Part shown: one piece after another, positions 1 to 9,091 of the stretch | Layout of the letters: the number at the start of each line of letters is the position of its first letter | Position numbering within the stretch: the stretch's first letter is position 1 | Source of the DNA: Ectothiorhodospiraceae bacterium | GTDB taxonomy: Bacteria; Pseudomonadota; Gammaproteobacteria; SZUA-152 | NCBI GenBank assembly: GCA_002401775.2 | Contig: NVUB02000117.1 | Location: 1-43,476 of the forward strand | Direction: 5' to 3' | DNA length: 43,476 nucleotides | The notes under the pieces: model-generated | The model's input: only the letters and a program-made list of their open reading frames with translations | What the model was told of the DNA's origin: nothing | The model's database searches: none | Program-made: the position numbers and the translations under genes

Positions 1-443
1 AGCAGCATACTTGAAATAAAGTTTTCGGCGATATCGCGAAACGCAAAACCTAAAATAAGCCCGACTAATCCAGTACCACTCATAATCGCCACAGCAAAAC
101 TGGTGAGCCCAGCTAGACGCAAAAATAAGTACACACCAAACAAAATTATAATGATACTAAAAAAGCGCCTCGTGACGACATGTAAGAGTTTGCTTTCACT
201 TACAAAACCAAGTGGTTTTATCAATAGATAGGATAAAGGACGGGCCAATAAATAGCAGATAATGATGGCTACAATACCTAATGTCAGGGCGGGTAACATT
301 TGCCATGTAGTATGTAAAAAATGCGTAACCTGAGAATTTAAGTCTTGCCAAGATAAGCTTTCTAAGACTGGTTGCGATGCTACGGAAAGTGTTGGTGTAA
401 CTAAGTTATGTATTTGATTTTTTAATATTAAATAATAATTCAT
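1..443 (-). CDS. MscS-family mechanosensitive ion channel, C-terminus cut off by the window edge
   Basis: Reading the minus strand from an ATG at 443 gives 147 residues before the window ends, so this is the N-terminal part of a longer protein. It has hydrophobic segments near residues 51-67 and 94-113. A third segment holds the Gly/Ala-rich pore-helix signature of MscS channels (GTGLVGLILGFAFRDIAENF-like, near residues 123-142). Such channels sit in the inner membrane and release solutes during osmotic downshock. The first roughly 40 residues are not obviously a signal peptide. It is divergent from the YihY-type gene at 566, and no promoter stands out between them. Family assignment is firm from the pore motif; subfamily is unknown. 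Confidence 0.85.
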   Translation of the reverse strand, partial: MNYYLILKNQIHNLVTPTLSVASQPVLESLSWQDLNSQVTHFLHTTWQMLPALTLGIVAIIICYLLARPLSYLLIKPLGFVSESKLLHVVTRRFFSIIIILFGVYLFLRLAGLTSFAVAIMSGTGLVGLILGFAFRDIAENFISSML

Positions 444-565
444 CGCACCACTCCATGGGTTTATTTGCAGTTTTTATAAGCTTAGCTTAATGCAAATCAG
501 ACGCCATTATTACTGGCAAGTTGTTTGCTACTTTATATCCATTAAGGCAAATTTTTAGGTCACTT

Positions 566-1543
566 ATGACTAAGAATAATCGTGGTTTCAAAGCTCGTTC
601 ACCCATGGAGATCCCAATTCGAGGCTGGTGGGACATTAGCAAGCGGGTTTATCACAACCTATCACAAGACAACTTATCTTTCGTGGCGGCAGGCGTGGCA
701 TTTTATGCTCTGCTTGCGATCTTTCCTGCATTAGCCGCTACAGTCTCTGTTTACGCTTATTTTGCGTCCCCGACCGATATCCATGAGCAGCTTGATAAAG
801 TCACTGCTATTTTACCAACAAGTAGTCGAGACATTATTTTGCTACAGGTTTCAGAGGTGACTCAGCAATCGCAAAAGGTGTTAAGTGTTAGTGCCATAGG
901 GACTTTATTGTTAACGATTTGGAGTAGCAGTAAGGGCTGTCAGGCGCTAATAACAGCCTGTAATATCACTTATCATCAGCATAACAAACGACAATTTTTT
1001 ATGGCGTTACTGGTACGCTTTTTATTTTCGCTAGGTGCCATTGTTGTTGCGCTGGTGGCTTTATTGATCATCGGTATTTTACCGATTGTGCTTAACCTAG
1101 TTGGTTTAACAGAGCTTATTGATTTGTTGATCAAGCTCATTACGTGGCCATTGTTAGCCATCACTTTTAATTGCGCTTTGGCATTTTTATATCGTTATGC
1201 GCCTCATCGAACTCCGGCAAAATGGCGCTGGATCACACCAGGCTCAATACTGGCTACTTTGCTGTGGATCATCGCATCAATTGGTTTTTCATATTATGTC
1301 TCCCAATTTGCAAGCTATAACGAAACGTATGGCTCATTAGGTGGAGTAGTGATTATGTTGATGTGGCTCTATATCAGCGCATACATCATTATTTTTGGTG
1401 CAGCAATCAATGCCAGTGCTGAGCAGCAAACTGTGGTTGATAGCACTATAGGGCCTGAGAAAGAGGTGGGTCAACGCGGAGCGACCGTGGCGGATGAATT
1501 AACCAAGCAGCAAAATAAACATTCTCTTAAACAGAATGATTAG
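566..1543 (+). CDS. YihY/BrkB (UPF0761) family inner-membrane protein
   Basis: A multi-pass membrane protein of about 325 residues. The N-terminal hallmark of the YihY/BrkB family is clear: a GWWDI segment followed by LSFVAAGVAFYALLAIFPAL. Several further hydrophobic segments follow, and the last ends with MWLYISAYIIIFGAAINA, also typical of the family. The family was once called ribonuclease BN, a mis-assignment, and its real function is poorly known. I place the start at ATG 566, which has AGG about 8 bases upstream. A TTG at 521 in the same frame would add 15 residues but lacks a convincing ribosome site. The polar C-terminal tail (about 40 residues, rich in Gln, Glu and Lys) is probably cytoplasmic. 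Confidence 0.88.
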   Translation: MTKNNRGFKARSPMEIPIRGWWDISKRVYHNLSQDNLSFVAAGVAFYALLAIFPALAATVSVYAYFASPTDIHEQLDKVTAILPTSSRDIILLQVSEVTQQSQKVLSVSAIGTLLLTIWSSSKGCQALITACNITYHQHNKRQFFMALLVRFLFSLGAIVVALVALLIIGILPIVLNLVGLTELIDLLIKLITWPLLAITFNCALAFLYRYAPHRTPAKWRWITPGSILATLLWIIASIGFSYYVSQFASYNETYGSLGGVVIMLMWLYISAYIIIFGAAINASAEQQTVVDSTIGPEKEVGQRGATVADELTKQQNKHSLKQND

Positions 1544-1616
1544 CGCGAATTTTACTCATGGTTGTTAACTAAATTAGCTCCTACAATTATTTCATACAAT
1601 TTACGGGAGTAAAGTT

Positions 1617-1697
1617 ATGAATGTGATTCAACAGTTAAATAGCCATGCCACACAAGATGGTGATGGCGTAAACATTAGCCGTATTCCGGGCTTTCAG
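1617..1697 (+). pseudogene. 5' stub of a pirin-family gene
   Basis: An intact ribosome site (GGGAG) precedes an ATG at 1617. The first 27 codons resemble the start of bacterial pirins of the type in which a short lead is followed by DGxGVxIxRIxGF (here DGDGVNISRIPGF). Pirins then continue with a LDPFLMLDE-like segment, but here the reading frame runs straight into a short repeat motif at 1698 and then into the antisense of the neighbouring DUF1439 gene. I read this as the surviving 5' end of a pirin gene that lost about 90% of its length. The frame stays open to 1889, but that stretch has no resemblance to pirin. The match is short, so confidence is moderate. Confidence 0.45.
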
Positions 1698-1720
1698 GCA
1701 ACGCAGAGCGTGGGAACGAG
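1698..1720. repeat. Half-site of a CGCAGAGCGTGGGAACG-type intergenic repeat
   Basis: The string GCAACGCAGAGCGTGGGAACGAG matches one arm of a palindromic intergenic repeat that I recall as common in gammaproteobacterial genomes (arms of the type GTTCCCACGCTC / GAGCGTGGGAAC). It sits exactly where the pirin resemblance ends, so the repeat or a rearrangement at it probably made the deletion. Confidence 0.35.
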
Positions 1721-1783
1721 GAATACAGGCTTGAGATTGGTGTTGAGAGATGGTATCTACGGTGGTTGTTGGTTCCACAAATC

Positions 1784-2323
1784 TCAAAACACGCCCAGAA
1801 CAACGAGTAATTTTCCATTTTCCACTGTGATGGATTTCAAAACTGACTTGGCGAGTTTTTGCTTTACGTCATCATCTTTAAGTTTGTAGACCGGGCGTTT
1901 TTCTAATGCTTTACCGGCGACTGACTGTGCTAGGCTTTTGATGTTGGGGATGATACTTTTCGGTACTTTTGCGATGTCTAGTTTAACTATTTTTGGATCT
2001 TTAAAATAAAGTTCGCCTCGCTCTTTATTGTAACTTAATGAACCGGTTATTTTGGCTCGACCGGCTCCATTCATGCCGCCTGGCGCCACCACTTTAATAT
2101 CAATGGTAATGCCTATCTTATTATCATTTTCCATGAGGTCTACATCGGGGTTTGACAGCACTACAGACATAAAGAATTTTTTCTTCTCCAAGGGCATCAT
2201 GGCGGAAATTTTTTCCTGAAGTTCTTTTTCAGAAATTTCAACGGTGTAAGAAAATGCCCAAGCCAACTGACTTGTCAATAATAAAACGGTAGCCGAAGCT
2301 ATAGCCAATACTCTTTTTTTCAT
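1784..2323 (-). CDS. DUF1439 exported protein (YceB-like)
   Basis: About 179 residues from ATG 2323, which has a GAGAT ribosome site just upstream. A signal peptide is clear (MKKRVLAIASATVLLLTSQ then LAWAF), without a lipobox cysteine, so the product is probably periplasmic and soluble. The E. coli relative YceB is a lipoprotein. The mature part fits DUF1439: an opening FSYTVEISEKELQEKIS, a middle FFMSVVLSNPDVDLMENDNKIGI, and a C-terminal KDDDVKQKLAKSVLKSITVENGK. The family forms a small lipid-binding-like fold of unknown role. It is the last gene of a minus-strand cluster with the M15 peptidase and two tiny ORFs. Confidence 0.85.
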   Translation of the reverse strand: MKKRVLAIASATVLLLTSQLAWAFSYTVEISEKELQEKISAMMPLEKKKFFMSVVLSNPDVDLMENDNKIGITIDIKVVAPGGMNGAGRAKITGSLSYNKERGELYFKDPKIVKLDIAKVPKSIIPNIKSLAQSVAGKALEKRPVYKLKDDDVKQKLAKSVLKSITVENGKLLVVLGVF

Positions 2324-2333
2324 ATTTATCTCG

Positions 2334-2459
2334 TTAATTTTCTGTAGAATTTTCAACATTATCACAATCGCTTTTAATACTGGGAGCGTGCATAACACGA
2401 GGAATCACCATCGCGGCGATAAACCCCAACAACAGAATCACAACGGGGATAAGTGCCAT
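2334..2459 (-). CDS. Possible 41-residue single-pass membrane protein
   Basis: An ATG at 2459 is preceded on the minus strand by GGGAG at about 8 bases, a good ribosome site. The product begins with a strongly hydrophobic segment (MALIPVVILLLGFIAAMVIP) and continues with a short polar tail containing Cys32 and acidic residues. The stop is 10 bases before the DUF1439 start, which suggests co-translation with it. I do not recognise the family. Support is the ribosome site, the membrane segment and the operon-like position. Confidence 0.4.
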   Translation of the reverse strand: MALIPVVILLLGFIAAMVIPRVMHAPSIKSDCDNVENSTEN

Positions 2460-2461
2460 GA

Positions 2462-2560
2462 TTATCGCTCCCTTTTTAAACAGTCATCCTCTTCATGTCG
2501 CATTTTATGCCGATTTTTTATGCGGCCTTTTTGTCGGTCTTTAATATCAAAGGCTGCCAT
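2462..2560 (-). CDS. Possible 32-residue highly charged small protein
   Basis: ATG 2560 to TAA 2462, ending two bases before the next small ORF starts (TAA TC ATG). The product is very polar, mostly Lys, Arg, Asp, Glu and His, and has one Cys. No family is recognised and the ribosome site is weak. It may simply be a leader for the 41-residue ORF, with translation carrying over because the two frames nearly touch. Confidence 0.25.
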   Translation of the reverse strand: MAAFDIKDRQKGRIKNRHKMRHEEDDCLKRER

Positions 2561-2610
2561 TTTACGCTATTTTAACAAACCCTTGTCGAAATTTATCGAC
2601 ACCCGGAAAA

Positions 2611-3237
2611 CTAATACCCTGTCAGGGAAAAATGCATAAAGTCTTTCTGTTTGCCTGCGATCTCGCCACCCCAATGAAAGCCTATTGATTTCATAATTCT
2701 CACAATATGGGCATCAGGCTGTATGGATTCAGGTTGTCTGGAATGCCATTCCCCGCCTTTGATCAATCGGCAAGTGAGATTGAACTCGATACAGTTATCG
2801 TAGAGCCCATTAAATTGTGGGTTGATATCGATTGCGGTGCCATAGGAATGGTTGCTGAATTGGGTTCGATGGCCATTTTTGTCTACAGTCCCTTTTGTCA
2901 TCCCGACGCGGTAGCCGACTACCTTAACTACGACCTGCCCCAGAACCATTGACTCATCGATGGCATCCCGGATGTCGGCGGCTATGTTTTTACACGCGTT
3001 GAAGGGGGGGATTTTGCCGATGACTATTGTGGTTTGGTCTTCCTGGCAGACCGTGCATCCGGTTATTTTATCAACTTCAACATCGGTGATTTCCGAATAG
3101 GGTTTTTGTATTTGTGTAATGTCTTCCGCTGACCTTGAATTTACATTCCATTTGTAGGTGTTGTATGTACAAGTATCGGGGCCTGATATCGAAACACCGG
3201 AGAATACTAATGACAATACACCAATACAGAACCTCAT
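2611..3237 (-). CDS. Secreted M15-family peptidase (D-Ala-D-Ala carboxypeptidase-like)
   Basis: 208 residues with an N-terminal signal peptide (first ~19 residues). The zinc-site signature of M15 peptidases is visible: SNHSYGTAIDIN gives His130 and Asp137. The closing DFMHF gives Asp199 and His202 in place of the more usual E..WH. A HWGG-like segment (residues 188-191) precedes the last ligand, as in family members. Six cysteines, including a CTVC pair at 61-64, suggest disulfides in the periplasm or outside the cell. M15 enzymes trim peptidoglycan peptides or act as endolysin-like hydrolases; which applies here is not visible. It is the first gene of the minus-strand cluster. Confidence 0.82.
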   Translation of the reverse strand: MRFCIGVLSLVFSGVSISGPDTCTYNTYKWNVNSRSAEDITQIQKPYSEITDVEVDKITGCTVCQEDQTTIVIGKIPPFNACKNIAADIRDAIDESMVLGQVVVKVVGYRVGMTKGTVDKNGHRTQFSNHSYGTAIDINPQFNGLYDNCIEFNLTCRLIKGGEWHSRQPESIQPDAHIVRIMKSIGFHWGGEIAGKQKDFMHFSLTGY

Positions 3238-3565
3238 AAATTGTTATCACCTCTTGATTTTCTACGCACCCGGAACATTGTATCTACGTTGGCTTTATTA
3301 GTCGCTGCCTAGTTAGTTGCTACCGAGTAAGCACTGTCGCGAACAGGGTGGCTGAATATTGTCATCAAGTTTCTCTGCTATTTTTACGATAGTGTTATAT
3401 CCGAATGGCACGAAGTTACGTCAAAAAAACGCCCCCTTCCGTCATTTCGGGCCAGGTCTAGCCCGGCAAGACGATAATAAGTGAACGGGACAGCACTGAT
3501 TATTTGTATATAATCGTCCATTGTGAAACGTCAATCCCATTAAACGACAAACCATTAGGCTCGTT
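3238..3565. other. Intergenic region between divergent M15 peptidase and the giant-gene operon
   Basis: No gene was found here. Its right end carries the sigma-70-like promoter described separately. A run of A (3423-3429) followed by a C-rich stretch and a short CGGGC/GCCCG hairpin (around 3446-3465) is present, but it does not form a standard terminator in either direction. Confidence 0.4.
3487..3514 (+). promoter_or_regulatory. Sigma-70-like promoter for the giant-protein/macroglobulin operon
   Basis: GGGACA (3487-3492), a 16-base spacer, then a perfect TATAAT (3509-3514), about 50 bases before the first start codon. The -35 matches consensus at 4 of 6 positions. It is the only good -10 in the gap and is oriented toward the 1841-codon gene. 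Confidence 0.5.
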
Positions 3566-6500
3566 ATGCATTTGAATGGAATTTATTCAATTTTACTCGT
3601 CAGATATTGCTATAACCATTGGTATAACCAGAGCAGGCATAACCAGGCCGAGTATCGGCAAGGGTGCAAAATCATTGGGCTTGCCTTATTTTTTGCCCTC
3701 TTCTTCTCCCCTATTGCCACTGCTGCCACTGCTGCATCTCTTAGCGAAAACGACTTTACCGCCACAGGCCAGCATGACGCTATATTGAGCATTTCCCGCT
3801 TTGGTCGTTATGCCGTAACGGTAACCAGTCATCAGGGAACGGGCTTGCAACTGGTCGACCGCATGACGGGGCCCGGCCCGATTAACGGCGAGCCTGGCAA
3901 GGAAGACGGTCGTCTCGACCTTTTTTTGGAACGCGGTGAATACAAGGTAATTTCCCATTCGGTTGAAAAAGGCAGTGGCGAACTCAAACTGACGGCCCAT
4001 TCTTTTACGGAACGCCATTCGCCCAATGCCCCCGGTTTGGTCGAATTAAAGCCGATTAATACGCATCTGGAAGACTTTCAGCAGGTTTCCTATTGGCTGG
4101 AAATCAAACACCGCCGCCATGTGGCCATTGAGGCTGCCGGGCGCAGTCTGGCTGATTTACGCCTCTGGAAGGAGGGTGATTGGCTAGTCGATGCGTTACC
4201 CACTCATCAGCAGGTAACGCCTCAAAAAGGCAAGCCTCTGGATGTGTATCAGCTCAATACCCCATTGGAGCCCGGACTGTATTTGCTCACCCTTTACGGT
4301 GGCCCTATGCAAATCTGGAGTGAAGACAGTGACGAACAACCCCTGCATATCCGCTATGGCATTCCCACACTGAGTGTGGCTGACCGCCGCAGCCGTCGCA
4401 TTAGCCCTTTTGGTGTTGACCGTTGGCTCGTCCCCAAGCCCGCTAATTATTTTCGATTAGCACTGCCGGAAGCCAAAGATGCGCGATTAAGGGTGTCCGG
4501 CTATCAGGAAAATGCCGCATTCAATGAAGGCTATCGCTCTGCGGTGATCAACAAAAAATCCCTGCCACCCGTCGTCGAGCTAACTTCACACACGAATAAC
4601 GATTACCAGCAGGTTAGCGTCGAAGGTGAGGCTGGGCTTGTCTATACCTTGCAGCATTTTGAGCACCGAAATTATTACAACATTACCAGTCAGGGCGACT
4701 ACTGGATCAGTACGCTCCATTCTGGCTCAGGTGGAGATTCAGTGGACGCCACCACTATCCTCACGGCCAGACCGCGCGGAGAAAATGAAAAACTGCTTGA
4801 TGCCCGCACCGTGGAGTTGGGTAAATCAAAAGGCTGGCAACGCCGTTTTAATCTGCTCGACCCACTAACGCTTTACTTGCACGTTCCCGAAGGTGGGCAA
4901 TATCAGGTGATTGGTGGCGGTAAAAATGTTGAAGCAAAATATAAAATTGAACCCTTTTTGACCAACCGCCCTCGCAATTACCGCAGCCCACCCTTTCGGC
5001 CAAGCCGGTATTCCTGGGCACTCGACCCTGGTTACTATGTGTTGACGGTTGAACCCGTATTGAAAGGCATTCTCAACCTGAGCATCTTGCCCTCTCTGTC
5101 CTCCCTGCCCTCAGAGGCCGGTTCATCGGTGGATGACATTCCTCTAACCAGTGTCGCCAGTGGCACACGTTATGCAAAGGTTAATCTGAAATATAACACT
5201 CGCTATCGGCTGTACCTCAACCAGCAGCCGGGGGTGAAAGCCGGTTTGGTCTTACGTGAACTGCCTATTGATTTGAGCGAAGGACTCCCGGTTAACCAAC
5301 GCTCTGGGGAAACACTGACGATTCCGGTGAAGGTCCCTGAAACCGGCGTCATTCGTGCCCTGGACGCGCAGGGGCAGGCTCTGCCACTGTCCATTAATGG
5401 CGATTCCACTGTTAACTCAGCGGCGGTAACGGCAGGCCGATACCGCGTGACCATCAAAAACCACGATAAAGAAACACTGGGTTACTCCCTCGTCTTCGAG
5501 CCAAGGCGACTGGCAAGCAACACACCTTTACCCCGTTTTAATCCGTCGGACTCCGCCAAAAAACCCGATTTTCCGGTTCTGGCGAATGCAACACCGGCCT
5601 TCTTTGACCTGTCACGAAACGAGACAGCGACTTACAACGTGGAAGTCACAAAACCGGCCCTTTATCGCCTTGAAACATCCGGCCTGCTCAGCACAAAGGG
5701 CAACCTGCGCACGCGTACCCAGCTGTCACTGGTGCGACGGCAATCCAACGGGGTTGGGCGAAATTTTCTGATTCAGCAATACCTGCGTGAAGGCAATTAC
5801 CAACTTTCTGTGCAGCCGCGCGGCACAAGCCAGGGGCGCATTCGCCTCAGTTTGCAGCAAACAACATTGATCAATAATGGCCAACTCACGGATGGCGTGG
5901 CTGCGCGTTACACCTTACCGGCTGACCGAGGCCTGGCCTACCAATTCACCATCGCGGAGGCAGGCCGTTATCGTTTGCGCGCGCTTGGGCCGGGCGAAGC
6001 GCGCAACATGCGGTTGGAAGACGCCGATGGCTGGCCGATGGTTACGCCCAACGGCCCCGCAGACCTTGAAATTGCGTTCAAACCGGGGCAATACCGCCTC
6101 ATCATTCAGCCCAAGGATACCGAGAGCCGGGTTATTGCCTTATTGAAAAAATTACCGCCTGAGCATCACTTTGAAGGGCATGGCCCCCATACCCTGCCAC
6201 TTGAACGCGACATTCAACACGTTTGGCTTGAGCCAGAGGCAGACGAACCCGGAATAAAGGATCAATGGGACTTCACGCTAACCGCCCCGGCGGATACTCA
6301 TATTTCACTTGATAATGAAATGGCCGGTGAATTACTCAAGCTAACGACCAATGGACAAGCGACAGCCATCACTAAGGTTTCCGCTAATAAATCCTGGCAC
6401 GGCCACCTTGAGGCTGGACGTTATCGTTTGTCGCTGCATAACCAACGCCAAAATCATCAAGCTGAATATTACGTTAAGGTTCATACCGATCAACTTTTAC

Positions 6501-9091
6501 CGGGGCAAACGCGCCGCGTAAATTTACCCGGCGAACTTTCAGTGTCACTCGGAGAAGCAAGCCTTATGGAACTGAGTGCCTTCGCCGAAGGGGATGTACG
6601 GGCCTGGCTGTATGATGCCGACAATCGGCTTATCGCTAAAAATGACGACCGCACCGACGACTGGAACTTTCTCATTGCCCGCCGTCTGGAGGCGGGCCAG
6701 TATCGACTGCGCATTGAGGCTTTTAACCCAAGCCTGTCCCACGCGCAGGTCTCTTTGAGAATTCCGACGGAGAAAATTGAAAGCCCATTGCGACTACCTG
6801 CCAGCCTCACCCTTGCTGACGAAGCACTGCATCTCTTTCCCATTGAATCTCCCATTAAATTAAGTTCAAGCAACACCACTAACCATTCCCTACTTATTGT
6901 TAGTGCAGACTCGCTCGACACGGTGGGTATTACGCTGGAGAGTAATAGCGGCACTGGCTGGAAAATGGCGGGTACGTCTATCGCTAAAAAGGCACGGCTC
7001 TTCGTTCCACTAATAGCACCTCTAAGCAATACCGCCACACCACCACAGTTGCGTCTGCGACTTTGGTCAGTGGATCGAAGAGGCGCTGAAATCAACCTGC
7101 GTTTAACGGCCTACCCAGCGAAAAAAATCAATAAAGACACCCGGAAAATAACGCTCAAACCACTCAATAAAAACCGTGAAAATACCACGAACATTTCTGT
7201 CGCGGCTACCCGCATTACTCAGCCGGGCGTTTTCACTCTTACCAGTAAAGCAGCGCTAATGGCATCGAGCCAACCACTGCAAGTCTTGCAGGACGTCGGC
7301 AACACCCCTTTTGTCGCCAATGCTGGCACGCTATGGCTGGCAACGATGGGGTTAACAAGTACAGGGTTAGCAACAGACTCAAACAAATCCATCAAGGCAT
7401 CCATTAAACGCCTGACATTACGTGAACAGGACAACTTACAACTGACGCTGCCACCACAGCAAACCGCCACACTCAACGTGGCACCCAGCAAAGGCCCTTT
7501 GCTGGTGTTAGCAGAATCACGCAGCGGTCAGGCTGCTCTACAGTTGGTCGAGCCCTCGAAAACAAGCAACAATGAGGACAAAAATGAGAAAGACATCCCG
7601 CGCAATCCCATACTGAATGCCACACTTAATACCAGACTGAATGCCGCACTAAATGCCACACTAAATGTCACACTGAGTGAACGAGGAGCCATTAGTGTTC
7701 TGCTCTCACCCAGGAAGCCTCTGGCCAGAATATGGAATGGTGGCCATTCACTTAACCATTCACTTAACCATTCACTTAACCAACAGCAACAACCACTCGA
7801 TATCAGCCTGATCGCTTACCCTTTCAACAAGCCGTCAGTCACACCCGTAAAAACCGGCGTTACCGATGCGACATTAACGGCCATGTCTGCACAGGCTTAC
7901 ACACTTCCCTCTGGACAAAATCACCTGCAACTCGCATTACCGGCACATACCGCAGTCGTGTTGTCGGACAAGGGGAAAATTACAGCGCAATACTGGTCTG
8001 GCGACACGTCTATAAACCTGGCACTGGAAACCCGGGCAGCACGACTCACGCTGTTGCACGCCGCTAACACCCCGGCACAGGTGCGGCTGGAAATTCACCC
8101 GCTCACTGACAGTGCCCGCCGCTTGTCAGGTTTCGGTATTCACCAGCATTTCAGCCTCAACAATGCCCGCAGTGGTGTACTGCAATTTCCTGTTAGCCTG
8201 CCTGATGACGGCAAGGTTTATACCTTGCACATTCGTGGCCCTGTTAACGCCAGCCTGTTACAAAACAACGGCGCTGTGTTGCACGGAAAAACCATGGCCA
8301 TTACAGCCAGTGGCATTTTACAATTAACACACGAACCCGGCCTTATTCTCGCCTGGCTGGAAGCTGAGCCAACGAATGCACGGCTTGCAACAAAACCAAT
8401 GTCTGGTCAACCAATGTCCGATCAACCAATGCCCGATCAAGCATCACAAAAAATACTGTCACTGGAAAAACCGCTGACACTGGATCTCAGTGAAAATATG
8501 TTGCCACAATGGTTACAAACCACACAACCCAGTGTGTTGCATTTGCACAGTGATACCCCGCTCCTCACGCATTTGCGACATGCCGGTGGCACGGAACAGG
8601 TACGCGCACATCCTTACGGCGTTGCCTCGGACATTTACCTGCCTGCCGGTAAAACACAACTCAGCCTCGCGGCCATTAACAGCCAGCCCTTGTCGGGGAA
8701 ACTTGACCTTAGTACCAGCCCGCTAACGCCCATAACAGAAGGTAGCGGTAAACAAAAAATACTGGCGGCAGGCGGCACTCAATTATTCAGCTTCACCCTG
8801 AAACAACCAACCACTATCGGCATTGGCATACAAGCCACTTCTGATCTTATTCAGGGCGTACTGATGGATGCTGCGGGCAATATTTTAGGAAAAGGCGTTG
8901 TGCAAATGCATGAACTGAAAGCCGGTGTTTATATTCTGGCCGCCTCTGCGCCGCCTACGGAACGCCCGGTACGTATTCGTCCCGTGCTTATCGGCAGTGA
9001 GCCTACTGACACCGCTCCCCCCAAAGAAGTCATCCGGCGCTTTTTACAGGCGGCGGGCGTTAAAATGACCAAGGAAAGTACCCAGCCATGA
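3566..9091 (+). CDS. Giant exported repeat-module protein (1841 aa), upstream partner of alpha-2-macroglobulin
   Basis: I do not recognise a named family. A hydrophobic export signal lies unusually far in, at about residues 33-58 (CKIIGLALFFALFFSPIATA), after a polar 32-residue lead; ATG 3566 is the only ATG start I can see in frame. The rest is beta-rich and lacks membrane segments. A recurring local motif of type (P/A)G.Y.L.(V/I) marks about eleven modules: RGEYKVIS, PGLYLLTL, PGYYVLTV, AGRYRVTI, PALYRLET, EGNYQLSV, AGRYRLRA, PGQYRLII, AGRYRLSL, AGQYRLRI, AGVYILAA. This resembles pre-peptidase C-terminal (PPC)-type beta sandwiches. The stop overlaps the macroglobulin start (ATGA at 9088-9091), so the two are translationally coupled and likely work together in the periplasm. 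Short in-frame DNA duplications occur near 7611-7680, 7745-7780 and 8396-8440. Confidence 0.85.
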   Translation: MHLNGIYSILLVRYCYNHWYNQSRHNQAEYRQGCKIIGLALFFALFFSPIATAATAASLSENDFTATGQHDAILSISRFGRYAVTVTSHQGTGLQLVDRMTGPGPINGEPGKEDGRLDLFLERGEYKVISHSVEKGSGELKLTAHSFTERHSPNAPGLVELKPINTHLEDFQQVSYWLEIKHRRHVAIEAAGRSLADLRLWKEGDWLVDALPTHQQVTPQKGKPLDVYQLNTPLEPGLYLLTLYGGPMQIWSEDSDEQPLHIRYGIPTLSVADRRSRRISPFGVDRWLVPKPANYFRLALPEAKDARLRVSGYQENAAFNEGYRSAVINKKSLPPVVELTSHTNNDYQQVSVEGEAGLVYTLQHFEHRNYYNITSQGDYWISTLHSGSGGDSVDATTILTARPRGENEKLLDARTVELGKSKGWQRRFNLLDPLTLYLHVPEGGQYQVIGGGKNVEAKYKIEPFLTNRPRNYRSPPFRPSRYSWALDPGYYVLTVEPVLKGILNLSILPSLSSLPSEAGSSVDDIPLTSVASGTRYAKVNLKYNTRYRLYLNQQPGVKAGLVLRELPIDLSEGLPVNQRSGETLTIPVKVPETGVIRALDAQGQALPLSINGDSTVNSAAVTAGRYRVTIKNHDKETLGYSLVFEPRRLASNTPLPRFNPSDSAKKPDFPVLANATPAFFDLSRNETATYNVEVTKPALYRLETSGLLSTKGNLRTRTQLSLVRRQSNGVGRNFLIQQYLREGNYQLSVQPRGTSQGRIRLSLQQTTLINNGQLTDGVAARYTLPADRGLAYQFTIAEAGRYRLRALGPGEARNMRLEDADGWPMVTPNGPADLEIAFKPGQYRLIIQPKDTESRVIALLKKLPPEHHFEGHGPHTLPLERDIQHVWLEPEADEPGIKDQWDFTLTAPADTHISLDNEMAGELLKLTTNGQATAITKVSANKSWHGHLEAGRYRLSLHNQRQNHQAEYYVKVHTDQLLPGQTRRVNLPGELSVSLGEASLMELSAFAEGDVRAWLYDADNRLIAKNDDRTDDWNFLIARRLEAGQYRLRIEAFNPSLSHAQVSLRIPTEKIESPLRLPASLTLADEALHLFPIESPIKLSSSNTTNHSLLIVSADSLDTVGITLESNSGTGWKMAGTSIAKKARLFVPLIAPLSNTATPPQLRLRLWSVDRRGAEINLRLTAYPAKKINKDTRKITLKPLNKNRENTTNISVAATRITQPGVFTLTSKAALMASSQPLQVLQDVGNTPFVANAGTLWLATMGLTSTGLATDSNKSIKASIKRLTLREQDNLQLTLPPQQTATLNVAPSKGPLLVLAESRSGQAALQLVEPSKTSNNEDKNEKDIPRNPILNATLNTRLNAALNATLNVTLSERGAISVLLSPRKPLARIWNGGHSLNHSLNHSLNQQQQPLDISLIAYPFNKPSVTPVKTGVTDATLTAMSAQAYTLPSGQNHLQLALPAHTAVVLSDKGKITAQYWSGDTSINLALETRAARLTLLHAANTPAQVRLEIHPLTDSARRLSGFGIHQHFSLNNARSGVLQFPVSLPDDGKVYTLHIRGPVNASLLQNNGAVLHGKTMAITASGILQLTHEPGLILAWLEAEPTNARLATKPMSGQPMSDQPMPDQASQKILSLEKPLTLDLSENMLPQWLQTTQPSVLHLHSDTPLLTHLRHAGGTEQVRAHPYGVASDIYLPAGKTQLSLAAINSQPLSGKLDLSTSPLTPITEGSGKQKILAAGGTQLFSFTLKQPTTIGIGIQATSDLIQGVLMDAAGNILGKGVVQMHELKAGVYILAASAPPTERPVRIRPVLIGSEPTDTAPPKEVIRRFLQAAGVKMTKESTQP

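Noticed and set aside
2707-2952. Plus-strand open frame opposite the M15 peptidase gene
   Set aside because: It is antisense to a gene with clear catalytic motifs and shows no domain or start signal.
6490-7095. 201-codon minus-strand frame inside the 1841-codon gene
   Set aside because: Antisense to a continuous, signal-bearing module protein; no family features.
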